DNA of 64,000 bases, from contig CP030158.1 of the NCBI GenBank assembly GCA_003285105.1, positions 434,001 through 498,000 of the forward strand, written 5' to 3'. Position numbers and translations under genes: made by a program. The notes beneath the pieces are model-generated. The model worked only from the letters and a program-made list of their open reading frames with translations, was not told the DNA's origin and ran no database searches. Origin of the DNA: Roseithermus sacchariphilus. GTDB lineage: Bacteria; Bacteroidota; Rhodothermia; Rhodothermales; MEBIC09517. Shown here one piece after another: positions 44,969 through 54,203 of the stretch; position 1 is the stretch's first letter; each line of letters starts with the position of its first letter.

Positions 44969-45739
44969 ATGGACCGCCTCCTCTCCCTCGCCTACCTGTT
45001 CTTCTTCGTGGCCACATCGGTGGTCTTCTTCGCCGTGGCCGTCCTGATCTGGCTGGTCACGGTACCCTTCGACCGGCGGCTGGTGCTGCTGCATCTGTAC
45101 TCCTGTTTCTGGGCATCCTGCTACCTGTGGACGCTGCCGGGCGTCCGCACCACCGTCTCCGGGCGCGAGCACGTGCGGCGGGGCGTGGCCTACGTCATCG
45201 TCTCGAACCACCAGTCCGCCCTCGACATCCTGGCGGCCTACCGGCTGTTCATCCCCTTCAAATGGGTTTCCAAGGCCGAGAACTTCCGCATTCCGCTGAT
45301 CGGGTGGAACATGGTGCTGAACCGGTACATCCGGCTACACCGCGCCCGCCGCAGCAGCATCCGGCAGATGCTCGAGGCCTGCGAGCGCCACCTGCGGCAG
45401 GGCAGCAGCGTCTACCTGTTTCCCGAAGGCACGCGCTCCGAGACCGGCGAGGTCGGCCGCTTCAAGCCGGGGGCCTTTGCGCTGGCGCAGAAGCTGCGCG
45501 TGCCCGTCCTGCCCATCGCCATCCACGGCACGCGCGACGTCCTGCCCAAGCGCAGCCTCCGCGTGCGCGGGCGGCATCACATCCACGTGCAGGTGCTCCC
45601 GGAGATCTCCCCGGACACGCTGGCCCCGATGACCCCGGAGGGCGCCGGGGCCTTCGTGCGTGCGCGGATCGTGGCGGCGCTGCAGGAACGAGACGAGCGA
45701 GAACGGGACGAGCGGGAACGGCCGGGGAGCGAGCGCTAG
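44969..45739 (+). CDS. plsC: 1-acyl-sn-glycerol-3-phosphate acyltransferase PlsC-like
   Basis: Adds the second acyl chain to lysophosphatidic acid in membrane phospholipid synthesis. The 256-residue protein has two N-terminal membrane helices and the catalytic NHQSALD motif (His81, Asp86), followed by FPEGTRS (151-157) for the phosphate and GAFALAQKLRVPVLPIAIHG. The last 25 residues are a charged ER/DE repeat beyond the family core. Start at 44969 puts the first helix immediately after MDRLLSL. Its stop overlaps the stop of the convergent gene by the shared CTAG at 45736-45739. Confidence 0.9.
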   Translation: MDRLLSLAYLFFFVATSVVFFAVAVLIWLVTVPFDRRLVLLHLYSCFWASCYLWTLPGVRTTVSGREHVRRGVAYVIVSNHQSALDILAAYRLFIPFKWVSKAENFRIPLIGWNMVLNRYIRLHRARRSSIRQMLEACERHLRQGSSVYLFPEGTRSETGEVGRFKPGAFALAQKLRVPVLPIAIHGTRDVLPKRSLRVRGRHHIHVQVLPEISPDTLAPMTPEGAGAFVRARIVAALQERDERERDERERPGSER

Positions 45740-48700
45740 AAGTCCAGCCCGATGGAGAGGTAGACCTGCCGTTGGCCGAAGCGGTGGCCGTCGAAGGGCC
45801 AGGCGAAGTCGAGGCGGACGGGATAGCCGAGCAGGAGGGTGCGCAGGCCGAAGCCGGCGCCGACGATCAGGTCGTCCAGCACCCGTTCGGTGTCCGGCTC
45901 GGGCGCGGCGGCATCCTCCGCGGTGCGGCGCGGCTGGGTGCGCAGGAGGTTGAGGCGCGGGTCGTTGCCGCGGCCGCCCCAGACGCTGCCGGCATCCAGG
46001 AAGGCGGTGCCCTGCAGGTTGTAGAGCGGCACCACGGGCAGCGGCCCCGGCAGCAGCGCGGCGATCAGCGGGAAGCGGAACTCGGCGTTGATCAGCCCGA
46101 AGTGCGAGCCGTTGCGCGAGTTGATGGCCGTGCCGCGCAGCGGCAGGACCGGCAGCGCCAGCCCGAAGTCCTCGGCCTCGGCGATGGGGAAGCCGTTGAC
46201 CTCATCGAAGCGGCGGTTGATCCAGTTCTGCACGCCGGCGGTGTAGAAGCGCTGCTGGCCGGGGCCCCAGGACGTGCCGCCGGAGGCCCGGAAGGCAAAC
46301 CCGTAGCGCGCCCGGCCGAAGGTGAGGTACGTGCGGGCGTCGGCCAGCAGGGAGATGAACTGCACCCGCCGCCCGTCGAAGCCGACCGGGCTTCCGGCCA
46401 GGCTCACGGCGAAGCGACTGCCCCCGGCGGGATAGAGGAACCCCGGCGTGGTCACGTCCCGGGTGAAGGTGACGGAAGGGTACATCAGGCGGTGCGTGGT
46501 CGCCGGGCGGGCCGGGTCGCCGATGTCGGCGCGGCTGATGCCGATCATGGCCAGCTCCAGGTCGACGCGGCGGAACTTGTCGAGCGGGTAGCTGGCGCCG
46601 AGGCTGAGGCCGTACTGCCGGTAGCGGTAGTACGTCTCCACGGTGTAGTCCGGCAGGAGGCGAGAGACGTGATGACCGGCGAAGCTCCAGTCGACGCGGC
46701 GCGGCAGGTAGTTGTAGGCGATCAGGTAGTCCGAGTTGCGCAGGTCGATGAGCAGGTTGGTCGCCACATAGATCTGGTGGTTGCCCAGCATGTCGCTGAA
46801 CATCATCTGCGTCACGCCCTGCACCCCGTAGAGCATGTCGTAGCCGGCCGTGCCGTAGACGATGTCCGGCGAGAAGTTGAGCTTGTATTTCTTTTCCCGG
46901 TACCGCCCGTCCGCGTCGATGTGGTCGCGCGGTTCGAAGCGGTTGAGCAGGAACGCCTCCTCCGGGTCGTCCTCGACGGCTTCCTCGAAGGCATCGCTGA
47001 ACGTGTAGTTGCGGAAGTCGACCCGCAGGCTGCCGTAGGCGGACGTATCCGCAGACGCCGCGCCGGGGTCCGGTGGGGGATCTCCCCGGAGGCGGGCGGC
47101 CAGCGCGGCCAAGCCCGGTTCCTCGTCGGGGTCGAAGAGGAGCGGCGTTCGCGAGGCCAGCATCTCGCTGCGGCGGCGCGGCGTCCGGTTGTAGGCGTAG
47201 GCGACCCCGTCGGCGGCGTCGCGGAGGAAGGGGTTGGCCTGGCGCAGCGAGGCCGGGGCCAGCGCCAGGGCCGGGGCGGGCTGCGCGGTTTCCTGCATCA
47301 CCCGCTGCGCCCACACGCTCGGCACCAGCACGTCGCGGTCCAGCCGTCGCTCGAAGGGCGTCTTCATCAGGAAGATGGTCGGCGTGCCCTCTTCCAGCGC
47401 CACCAGCGCCGCCTTCTTGCCGTCGGCCGAGAGCGACACCTGCGAGAGGCCCACGACCAGGTCCGTCAGCGGCCGTTCGCGGCCCGTCACCAGGTCCTTC
47501 TCATAGAGGTTCTCGATGCCGTTGCGGTCCGAGATGAACAGCAGGCGGTCCGGGTCGGCCCCGAAGCGGGGGCTGCGTTCGTCCCACAGCTCGTCGAAGG
47601 TCAGCCGCTCCAGGCGGCCCGAAGCCAGCGTCAGGCGGTAGAGATCGAACTGGTCGTAGTCGTGGTCGGCGATGCGGACGTGCTCTGCCGAGTAGCGCCC
47701 CGGCACGGTGTACGATCCGCGGTCGCTGTGAAAGACGAGGGCCGAGCCGTCCGGGCTCCAGGCCGGCTCGTGGTCGCTGAAGACATCGCTGGTGTAGTTG
47801 ATCGTCTCCCGCGTCTGCAGGTCGAGCACGTAGATGTCGCTCTGCGCATCCATCGACGCCGAGAAGGCGATGCGGTCGTCCACGGGGCTCCAGGCCACGC
47901 TCACGATCTGGTCGATCTGCGGCACCCGGTAGTGCGTCGCGCGGCCCGACTCGACGTCGACCACGGCGATGGCGTCGGCGGGGCCGCTCTTGACGGCCAG
48001 CGCGAGCCGGCGGCCGTCCGGGCTCCAGGTCAGCCCCGGGGACAGGATGCGCAGGCTCTCGAACTCTGCGCTCGTCTGGCCCTCGATCAGCTTCTTCAGG
48101 ATCTTGCCGTCGTTGGCGCTGGCGATGTAGACGTCGAAGAGGCCGCTGCGCGTGGTGATGAAGGCCAGGCGGTCCCCCTGGGGCGAGAGGGCCGGGCTGG
48201 TGTTGTAGAAGCCGGCGTTCTCGCGGGTGATGATCGGGCGGGCGATGTCGCCGAGGTCCTCCCGCGCGGCCACCTCGGGATAGTGGATCTCCTTGAGGGT
48301 CTTCTGCCAGCGTTTGGAGAGGTCCTCCAGCGAGAGCCCCGTGGCGTGCTTGAAGCTGCCCTCGACCGAGCGCGTCAGGCGGAGGCGCTGGAGCACTTCG
48401 CCGATCTTCTCGCGGCCGTACTGCTCGGCCACGTAGTCCCACACGCTCTGCCCGGCCTGGTAGGAGGCAAACCCGCTCAGGTAGGCGATGGGCGGCAGGT
48501 TGTCGTGGAGGACGGCGTCCCGGACCCAGTTGTCGGCCTCGGTGCTCCACCCTTCCGAGGCGTATTCGGCCAGGCCCTCGTTGAACCAGTGGGGGATGCG
48601 CAGCTGGATGTTGTTCTGGATGATCGACTGGATCGTCCCCCCGTAGAACATGTCGTTCAGCACGGCGTGGACGAGCTCGTGGTGCAGCGTCTGCCGGTAG

Positions 48701-49131
48701 CTGCGATAGTCCCCCACGAACGGCACGGCCACGCGGTTCTTGAACAGCTCCGTGACCCCGCCGATGCCCTCGGCGTACGCCGGCAGGTCGACCGCGTTCG
48801 TCACCGCGAAGTCGTTGTGACTCTGGTAGACGATGATCGGGATGCGGTCGGAGATCTGGTGCTGGAAGAGCTCGCTGATCTGCAGGTAGGCGTCCTCGGC
48901 GGCGCGGGCGGTGAAGTCGGCCAGGTCATACCCGCCCTGGTCGTAGTAGACGTCGAAGTGCCGGGATTGCAGGTAGAACCACTCCTGCTGGCCGTACTGC
49001 ACCTTGTTCTTGCCGAAGCGGAAGTACTGGGCCCACACGCCGGCCGGCTCCAGGCTCCCCAGCACCAGCAGCACGGCCAGCAGCCATCCCGTCCGCCCGA
49101 CCGTCGATCTGTTACGCCTGCGGTGGTGCAT
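45736..49131 (-). CDS. gluzincin-like protease/beta-propeller/outer-membrane barrel protein
   Basis: A 1131-residue exported protein with three modules. After a signal peptide (LLAVLLVLGSLEPAGVWAQ) comes a metalloprotease-like domain: HELVH (151-155) with Glu185 in NEGLAEY matches the gluzincin zinc site. Residues about 300-650 contain repeated SPDG/SPxGD blades (LSPQGDRLAFITTRSG, WSPDGRRLALAVKSG, WSPDGSALVFHSDRG) of a TolB/PD40-type propeller. The last 350 residues look like a beta-barrel of the BamA/surface-antigen class, ending LSIGLDF with a terminal phenylalanine. Such proteins are known in Bacteroidota but uncharacterised. Protease activity is predicted, not shown. Confidence 0.87.
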   Translation of the reverse strand: MHHRRRNRSTVGRTGWLLAVLLVLGSLEPAGVWAQYFRFGKNKVQYGQQEWFYLQSRHFDVYYDQGGYDLADFTARAAEDAYLQISELFQHQISDRIPIIVYQSHNDFAVTNAVDLPAYAEGIGGVTELFKNRVAVPFVGDYRSYRQTLHHELVHAVLNDMFYGGTIQSIIQNNIQLRIPHWFNEGLAEYASEGWSTEADNWVRDAVLHDNLPPIAYLSGFASYQAGQSVWDYVAEQYGREKIGEVLQRLRLTRSVEGSFKHATGLSLEDLSKRWQKTLKEIHYPEVAAREDLGDIARPIITRENAGFYNTSPALSPQGDRLAFITTRSGLFDVYIASANDGKILKKLIEGQTSAEFESLRILSPGLTWSPDGRRLALAVKSGPADAIAVVDVESGRATHYRVPQIDQIVSVAWSPVDDRIAFSASMDAQSDIYVLDLQTRETINYTSDVFSDHEPAWSPDGSALVFHSDRGSYTVPGRYSAEHVRIADHDYDQFDLYRLTLASGRLERLTFDELWDERSPRFGADPDRLLFISDRNGIENLYEKDLVTGRERPLTDLVVGLSQVSLSADGKKAALVALEEGTPTIFLMKTPFERRLDRDVLVPSVWAQRVMQETAQPAPALALAPASLRQANPFLRDAADGVAYAYNRTPRRRSEMLASRTPLLFDPDEEPGLAALAARLRGDPPPDPGAASADTSAYGSLRVDFRNYTFSDAFEEAVEDDPEEAFLLNRFEPRDHIDADGRYREKKYKLNFSPDIVYGTAGYDMLYGVQGVTQMMFSDMLGNHQIYVATNLLIDLRNSDYLIAYNYLPRRVDWSFAGHHVSRLLPDYTVETYYRYRQYGLSLGASYPLDKFRRVDLELAMIGISRADIGDPARPATTHRLMYPSVTFTRDVTTPGFLYPAGGSRFAVSLAGSPVGFDGRRVQFISLLADARTYLTFGRARYGFAFRASGGTSWGPGQQRFYTAGVQNWINRRFDEVNGFPIAEAEDFGLALPVLPLRGTAINSRNGSHFGLINAEFRFPLIAALLPGPLPVVPLYNLQGTAFLDAGSVWGGRGNDPRLNLLRTQPRRTAEDAAAPEPDTERVLDDLIVGAGFGLRTLLLGYPVRLDFAWPFDGHRFGQRQVYLSIGLDF

Positions 49132-49291
49132 GGGGCTTCCAACACGGGTGGAGAGAACCACACGGCCGGCCGGTGCGCCCTGCGCGACGCCCCCGCCGCC
49201 TCACCGGCTTCAAGACCCGTCCGGGGCTCAGGTTCCGTCCGGCCCCGGCCTCTGCGGGCGGCCCCTCAGGGCGGCCGTTCAGGACGGCCGT

Positions 49292-50587
49292 TCAGGCCTG
49301 ACGCAGCCAGTGCAGCACCTCCCGCGGGCTCGGCTTCTTGCCGTACATCAGGATGCCGACGCGGTAGACCCGCCCCGCCAGCCAGACCACCCCCAGGAAC
49401 GTCGCCGCCAGGATCGCCAGGGACGCCAGCGTCTGCCACCACGGCACGTCCGTCACGGCCATGCGCACGACGGCCGAGATCGGCGAGGTCAGCGGAATCA
49501 TCGAGAGCACCAGCGAGAGCGTCGAGTTGGGGCTCTCCACCTGCGGCACCAGCGTGTACATCGCCACGATGATCGGCAGCAGCAAGGGTAGCAGGAACCC
49601 CTGTGCATCCTGCTGGCTCTCGACGAGCGAGCCGACGGCGGCGTAGAGGCTGGCATAGAGCAGGTAGCCGAGCAGGAAGTACAGGATGAACCAGACGAAC
49701 AGCTCGGGCGGGAACGTCGGGATCGTGATGTTGGCCGCCTGCAGGATCTCCTCGGTCGAGGCCGAGTCCGGGAGGTTGAGCTGCGCCGGATCGAGAAACA
49801 GGCTCACGACGGCCCCGGAGGCCATGCTGCCGGCCAGGATCAGCGCCGACCAGACCACCATCTGCGTCAGCCCCATCGCGCCGATGCCGAGTACCTTGCC
49901 CAGCATCAACTCGAAGGGCCGCACCGAGGAGACGATCACCTCCACCACGCGGCTCGACTTCTCGTCGATCACGCCCTGCATCACGACCGAGCCGTAGATC
50001 ACCATCATCATGAAGATCAGGAACCCCATGCCGAAGCCCAGTGCGGCGAACACGCCGGTGCTGCCGGCCTCCTCGCCCTGCTCGGTCAGCTTGACCATGC
50101 GCAGCGGCACGTTGCTGCTGACCTCCCGGATCAGCTCGGGGTCGATGTTCCGGCGCCGCATCCGCTCCTCCTCCACCACGCGCTCGATGCGCCGGTCCAG
50201 CCGGTTCTCGAAGATGGAGCCCCCGCCCTCGGCCGAATAGTAGGCCACCTGCCCGTCGCCCTCGATCACGTCGGCCGGCAGGACGAGGTAGCCGTCGTAC
50301 GTGCCGGCGATGACGGCCTCGCGCAGCGCGGCCTCCGTCTCGGCGGCCGGCACGAACCGGATGGCCTCGTCCGACGCCGCCACGAGCGCCTCCTCGAGCA
50401 CGCCGGTGCGGTCCACCACCGCGATCGTCCGCGTCTCGTCCTCCTCGAAGGCCGAGGCCGCCAGCAGGATGATGACGACGAGAAACACGACGATGGCCAG
50501 CGGCAAGAGCAGCGTCGTCAGGACGAAGCCTTTCGACCGCACCCGGCGCAGGTACTCGCTCCTGGCCACGATCCAGGTCTTGTTCAT
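49292..50587 (-). CDS. ABC transporter permease (NatB/ABC-2 type)
   Basis: A 431-residue inner-membrane export permease. A first helix (VLTTLLLPLAIVVFLVVIIL) is followed by a large extracytoplasmic domain and then about five helices in the C-terminal half (for example MGFLIFMMMVIYGSVVMQGV and LFVWFILYFLLGYLLYASL). This is the layout of NatB-like ABC-2 exporters. The ATPase gene lies 12 bp upstream, in the order ATPase-permease on the same strand. Sodium export is known for NatB of Bacillus, but the substrate here is not determined. Confidence 0.9.
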   Translation of the reverse strand: MNKTWIVARSEYLRRVRSKGFVLTTLLLPLAIVVFLVVIILLAASAFEEDETRTIAVVDRTGVLEEALVAASDEAIRFVPAAETEAALREAVIAGTYDGYLVLPADVIEGDGQVAYYSAEGGGSIFENRLDRRIERVVEEERMRRRNIDPELIREVSSNVPLRMVKLTEQGEEAGSTGVFAALGFGMGFLIFMMMVIYGSVVMQGVIDEKSSRVVEVIVSSVRPFELMLGKVLGIGAMGLTQMVVWSALILAGSMASGAVVSLFLDPAQLNLPDSASTEEILQAANITIPTFPPELFVWFILYFLLGYLLYASLYAAVGSLVESQQDAQGFLLPLLLPIIVAMYTLVPQVESPNSTLSLVLSMIPLTSPISAVVRMAVTDVPWWQTLASLAILAATFLGVVWLAGRVYRVGILMYGKKPSPREVLHWLRQA

Positions 50588-50599
50588 GGGGGATGGGAG

Positions 50600-51541
50600 T
50601 CAGGAGGTGGGGGCTACGGGCTGCGCCTGGAGGGCCGGCTCACCGACGACCTGCACGAAGATCTCGTTCAGCGGCGGCTCGACCAGTTCGAAGCGGGTGA
50701 TGACGTCGACGTGTTGCAGGGCGGTTTCGAGCACGTGCCGGGGCGAGGCCCCGTCGAGCAGGCGCAGCTCGGCGTGGTGCAGGCTCCGGGTGATGGGGCG
50801 TACCACGCCCTGGCGCTCCAGGACCCCGATGAAGCCCGCGTCCCCGTCGAAGTCGATCACGATCGTGTTCTTCCCGAAGCGTTGCTTGACCTCGCGGAGC
50901 CCGCCCTGCAGCACGATCCGCCCGCGGGAGATCAGGCAGATGTCGTCACACAACTGCTCGACCTGCTCCATGCGGTGCGAGGCGAAGAGGATGGTGCGGC
51001 CGTCGTCCTTGAGTTCTAGGATGATGTCCTTGAGCAGTTCGGCATTGATCGGGTCGAGGCCGCTGAAGGGCTCGTCCAGGATCAGCAGGTCCGGGTCATG
51101 CAGGATGGTCGAGATGAACTGCACCTTCTGCTGCATCCCTTTGGAGAGCTCCTGCGTCTTCTTGCCGGCCCAGTCCCGCGCACCGAAGCGGTCGAGCCAG
51201 TAGCGGGCCTTCTCGCGGGCCTCGGCCGGCGCCAGGCCTTTGAGTTCGGCCAGGTAGAGCAGTTGCTCGCCCACCTTCATCTTCTTGTAGAGGCCCCGCT
51301 CCTCCGGCAGGTAGCCCATGCGCGCCTGGCTCCACGGCCCGACGGGACGGTCGCCGAAGCGCACCTCGCCTTCGTCCGGCACGGTGATGTAGGCGATCAT
51401 CCGGATCGTGGAGGTCTTGCCGGCGCCGTTCGGGCCGAGGAGTCCCAGGATCCGGCCGGGCCGGGCCTCGAAGGCGACCCGGTCCACGGCGGTGAACCGC
51501 CCGTAACGTTTCGTCACGTGATCGACGGCGAGGACGGGCAT
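50600..51541 (-). CDS. ABC transporter ATP-binding protein
   Basis: A 313-residue ATPase subunit. GLLGPNGAGKTSTIRM (around 34-49) is the Walker A, LSKGMQQKVQF the ABC signature, and LLILDEPFSGLDPINAELL the Walker B and D-loop; the switch histidine is in LFASHRM. A C-terminal regulatory extension of about 90 residues follows the core, as in many ABC-2 exporters. It pairs with the permease gene 12 bp downstream. Confidence 0.93.
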   Translation of the reverse strand: MPVLAVDHVTKRYGRFTAVDRVAFEARPGRILGLLGPNGAGKTSTIRMIAYITVPDEGEVRFGDRPVGPWSQARMGYLPEERGLYKKMKVGEQLLYLAELKGLAPAEAREKARYWLDRFGARDWAGKKTQELSKGMQQKVQFISTILHDPDLLILDEPFSGLDPINAELLKDIILELKDDGRTILFASHRMEQVEQLCDDICLISRGRIVLQGGLREVKQRFGKNTIVIDFDGDAGFIGVLERQGVVRPITRSLHHAELRLLDGASPRHVLETALQHVDVITRFELVEPPLNEIFVQVVGEPALQAQPVAPTS

Positions 51542-51671
51542 GGGCAGGAGGGGCTGGCGAGACGGACGTGGGGCGGCCGGAATCTACGACCGGCCCACCC
51601 CCAATCTCAACGCGCCCCGCTCGGGCACCCTGCTCGGGCGGCCCGCCCGCCGGTTCACACCGCCGGCCGGT

Positions 51672-51959
51672 TCACAGCAGCGGCAGCGTCGCCTGGGGGA
51701 TGGGGATGAGGTACTGCGGCTCGAAGACGTCCTCGTGCACGCCGAAGCGGCCCGTCCCCCGGAAGTCCACGGCGACGTACTTGCCCAGGATGCGCTTGAC
51801 CTCTCCGATGCCGTAGTACTGCGGCATGGGGCCGTAGTAGACGAGCTGGCCTTTTTCGAGCCCGGCCTTGCGGCGGGCGCGGCGGTGATAGGCCGGCACG
51901 GGGGGCAGCAACTCCAGCCGGTACGGGCTCGCTCCGTCTTGTCTCACACGTGGCTTCAT
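51672..51959 (-). CDS. hypothetical small protein with SH3/KOW-like core
   Basis: A 95-residue basic protein. Its centre, VYYGPMPQYYGIGEVKRIL then GKYVAVDFRGTGRFGVHEDVF, has the glycine spacing of small SH3- or KOW-like barrels, but I do not recognise a named family. No signal peptide or membrane helix. Start at 51959 is the only ATG before this core. It lies between the ABC ATPase gene and a plus-strand gene. Coding is supported by composition and by the smooth hydrophobic pattern; function is unknown. Confidence 0.6.
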   Translation of the reverse strand: MKPRVRQDGASPYRLELLPPVPAYHRRARRKAGLEKGQLVYYGPMPQYYGIGEVKRILGKYVAVDFRGTGRFGVHEDVFEPQYLIPIPQATLPLL

Positions 51960-52192
51960 GGCGCCGTCGTCACATCGCTGCAGGAGGGAGCACTAACGCC
52001 AGGCGCGGCGACAGGTTCATCCCGAAACCGCCTTCGGCCTGGGTCGTTAGGTCATGCCGCACGCGGCTTGCCCGGCCGTTCTGGCGCTCCACGGGCGATC
52101 CGGCCCCACCACCGGTCCCGCCTACCGCCATCGCCGGTGCCGTCCGGCGCGCGGCCCTTCATGTCTCGTTGACCCACCCCGCCCCTCTCTCC

Positions 52193-52474
52193 ATGAAATA
52201 CGCGGAAAAAATCACCGATCGCCAGGTCGGGCGCAACGCCGAGCTGTTTGCCCGCGCCATCGCCCGCAAAGAGACCCCCGAGGCCCGCTACCCGTACCTG
52301 CGCATCCTGATCAGCGTGATCGAGCAAGCCCACCCCGAGTGGAACCAGGCCCCGAAGAAGGACAAGCAGATCGCCCACCTCATCGTCCAGATGAGCAAGG
52401 ACACGCTCGACTTCGACGAGGTCGCCGAGGTCGTCCGCGTCCGCGACGAGGAACGCGGCTTTTTTTACGACTGA
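52193..52474 (+). CDS. small conserved protein, DUF4290-like
   Basis: A 93-residue soluble helical protein (MKYAEKITDRQVGRNAELFARAI, then IAHLIVQMSKDTLDFDEVAEV). VGRNAELFARAI resembles the start of the DUF4290 proteins typical of Bacteroidota (GRNIQ/MIEH type), but it is shorter and the match is loose. It ends ERGFFYD just before heptamer repeats, and is convergent with ruvC. Function unknown. Confidence 0.6.
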   Translation: MKYAEKITDRQVGRNAELFARAIARKETPEARYPYLRILISVIEQAHPEWNQAPKKDKQIAHLIVQMSKDTLDFDEVAEVVRVRDEERGFFYD

Positions 52475-52598
52475 GCCGTCAGCTTTCAGCCGTCAGCTTT
52501 CAGCCGTCAGCGAACAGCCCTGAAACGACGGAGCCGGCAACGCCGCTTCGACGGAAAGCCAACCGCTGAAAGCTTGAAAGCCGACCGCTGAAAGCTAT
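52474..52598. repeat. heptamer repeats forming inverted pair between convergent genes
   Basis: Left: GCCGTCA, GCTTTCA, GCCGTCA, GCTTTCA, GCCGTCA. Right: GCTGAAAGC sequences in the opposite orientation, ending inside the ruvC stop region. GCTTTCAGC and GCTGAAAGC form an inverted pair, so transcripts of either gene could fold here, although the loop is about 70 bases. Confidence 0.75.
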
Positions 52599-53161
52599 TT
52601 CATCCGATCCGGGTTGGCGCGGAGGAAGGCTTCCCAGCCGCTGTAGCCGGGGCGGGACGCCTCGGGGCCGCGATGGGCATGGCACAGGGCCACGGCCAGG
52701 GCGTCGGACGCATCCAGCCCCATGGTCGTAGCGTCGCCGGTGCCGTCGCCGCTGCCGTCGCCGGTCAGGCGAAGGATGGAGCAGACCATGTAGCGAACCT
52801 GCTCCTTCGAGGCATTGCCGTTGCCCGTGACCGCCTTCTTCACCTCCTTCGGCGTGTACTGCCGGGCCGGGATGCCGCGGTTCAGCACGGCCAGCATGGC
52901 CGCCGCCTGCGCCCGGCCGAGCTTCAGCATCGACTGCGGGTTGCGGCCATAGACGGGCATCTCCAGCGCGCACTCGTCCGGCAGGCACCGCTCGATGACC
53001 TGCGTCAGCCGGTCGTAGATGTGCTTGAGGCGCAGGGGATGGCTCTTCTGCGCGTCGAGCCGGAGCACGCCGTACTCCACCAGCCGCTCCGCACCCGCCT
53101 CCACGTCGATCACCCCGTAGCCGGTGTACTGTGTGCCAGGGTCGATGCCGAGAATGATCAT
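52595..53161 (-). CDS. ruvC: Holliday junction endonuclease RuvC
   Basis: RuvC resolves Holliday junctions with RuvAB. The 188-residue protein has the catalytic Asp7 in GIDPGTQYTGYG, Glu66 in ALEMPVYGRN and the acidic pair in DASDALAVALCH. GKxGRAQ is present as LGRAQAAAMLAV. An unusual acidic/glycine repeat (GDGSGDGTGDATT), encoded by 9-bp DNA repeats, is inserted just before the last acidic motif and is absent from E. coli RuvC. It is followed downstream of yebC, a gene order common in bacteria. Confidence 0.96.
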   Translation of the reverse strand: MIILGIDPGTQYTGYGVIDVEAGAERLVEYGVLRLDAQKSHPLRLKHIYDRLTQVIERCLPDECALEMPVYGRNPQSMLKLGRAQAAAMLAVLNRGIPARQYTPKEVKKAVTGNGNASKEQVRYMVCSILRLTGDGSGDGTGDATTMGLDASDALAVALCHAHRGPEASRPGYSGWEAFLRANPDRMK

Positions 53162-53303
53162 GGCGAGGGGAAAACGAAGGTCGCAGGGAGAAGGGCGAGA
53201 CGGGCGGAGCGACCGATGTCGGTCATGAACGGCAGGAAGGAGAAGACACGTCAGGCACCCGCCCTTCGCCCTTCCCCCCGTTCATCCCTTCACGAGAGGG
53301 CCT

Positions 53304-54050
53304 TCACGAGAGGGCTTCTTCCGGCAGCGCGTCGTAGTCGAGCGTGGTGTAGACGGCCTGCACGTCCGGGTGCTCCTCGAGCGCGTCGAGCAGCTTCAGG
53401 ACGGGGCGGGCCTGCTCGGGGTCGAGGCGGACCGTGGCGGTGGGGATGCGTACCAGGCCGGCTTCCTTCGGCTCGATGCCGGCGGCGAGCAGCGCGTTCT
53501 GCACGGCCGCGAAGTCCTCCACGGAGGAGGTCACGACGAAGACGCCGTGCTCCTGCTTGAGGTCTTCGGCGCCGGCGTCGGCGACGATCTCGAAGACCTC
53601 AAGTTCGTCGAGTCCCTCGGCGTCGATCTCGAACTGCCCCTTCCGCTCGAACTGATAGGCCACCGAGCCCGACTGCCCCAGGCTGCCACCGTGCTTGCCG
53701 AAGAGGTGCCGGATGTCGGCGACGGTGCGGTTGGTGTTGTCGGTGAGGGTTTCGACGAAGATGGCAACGCCGTGGGGCGCATAGCCCTCGTATGCCATCT
53801 CCTCGTAGTCGGCCCCCTGAATCTCACCGGTACCGCGCTTGATGGCGCGCTCGATGTTGTCTTTGGGCATGTTCTCGCCCTTCGCCTTCTCGACGGCGAG
53901 GGCCAGGCGCGGGTTCATGTCGGGGTCCCCGCCTCCTTCGCGCGCGGCGATCATGATGTCCCGGGTGATGCGAGCCCAGATCTTGGACTTGCGTGCGTCC
54001 GCGACGGCCTTCTGGCGCTTGATCTTCGACCACTTGTTGTGTCCAGCCAT
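53304..54050 (-). CDS. YebC/PmpR family transcriptional regulator
   Basis: A 248-residue DNA-binding protein with the family opening MAGHNKWSKIKRQKAV, RITRDIMIAAREGGGDPDMN and NIERAIKRGTGE. Upstream in-frame codons reach 54125 but the conserved N-terminus starts at 54050. Members regulate transcription or help ribosomes at proline stretches (TACO1 line). Gene order yebC-ruvC is preserved here, 142 bp apart on the same strand. Confidence 0.96.
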   Translation of the reverse strand: MAGHNKWSKIKRQKAVADARKSKIWARITRDIMIAAREGGGDPDMNPRLALAVEKAKGENMPKDNIERAIKRGTGEIQGADYEEMAYEGYAPHGVAIFVETLTDNTNRTVADIRHLFGKHGGSLGQSGSVAYQFERKGQFEIDAEGLDELEVFEIVADAGAEDLKQEHGVFVVTSSVEDFAAVQNALLAAGIEPKEAGLVRIPTATVRLDPEQARPVLKLLDALEEHPDVQAVYTTLDYDALPEEALS

Positions 54051-54203
54051 AATCGGTGTCCAGCCCTGATCGGTCGTGTCGAGGGGATAACGTGGCATCT
54101 GCGAAGGCACCGGCGCGCCGGCCACATGGGCGCGCCGGTGCCGGGCGTCATACCGCCATCGGGGGCGATGGGTTCTGCCGCCGGTGCCGCGGGGAACGGC
54201 GCC

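Noticed and set aside
44755-49572. 1605-residue plus-strand open frame covering plsC to the ABC permease
   Set aside because: Spans several genes coding on known frames and strands; no domain, and the true genes show motifs at both ends.
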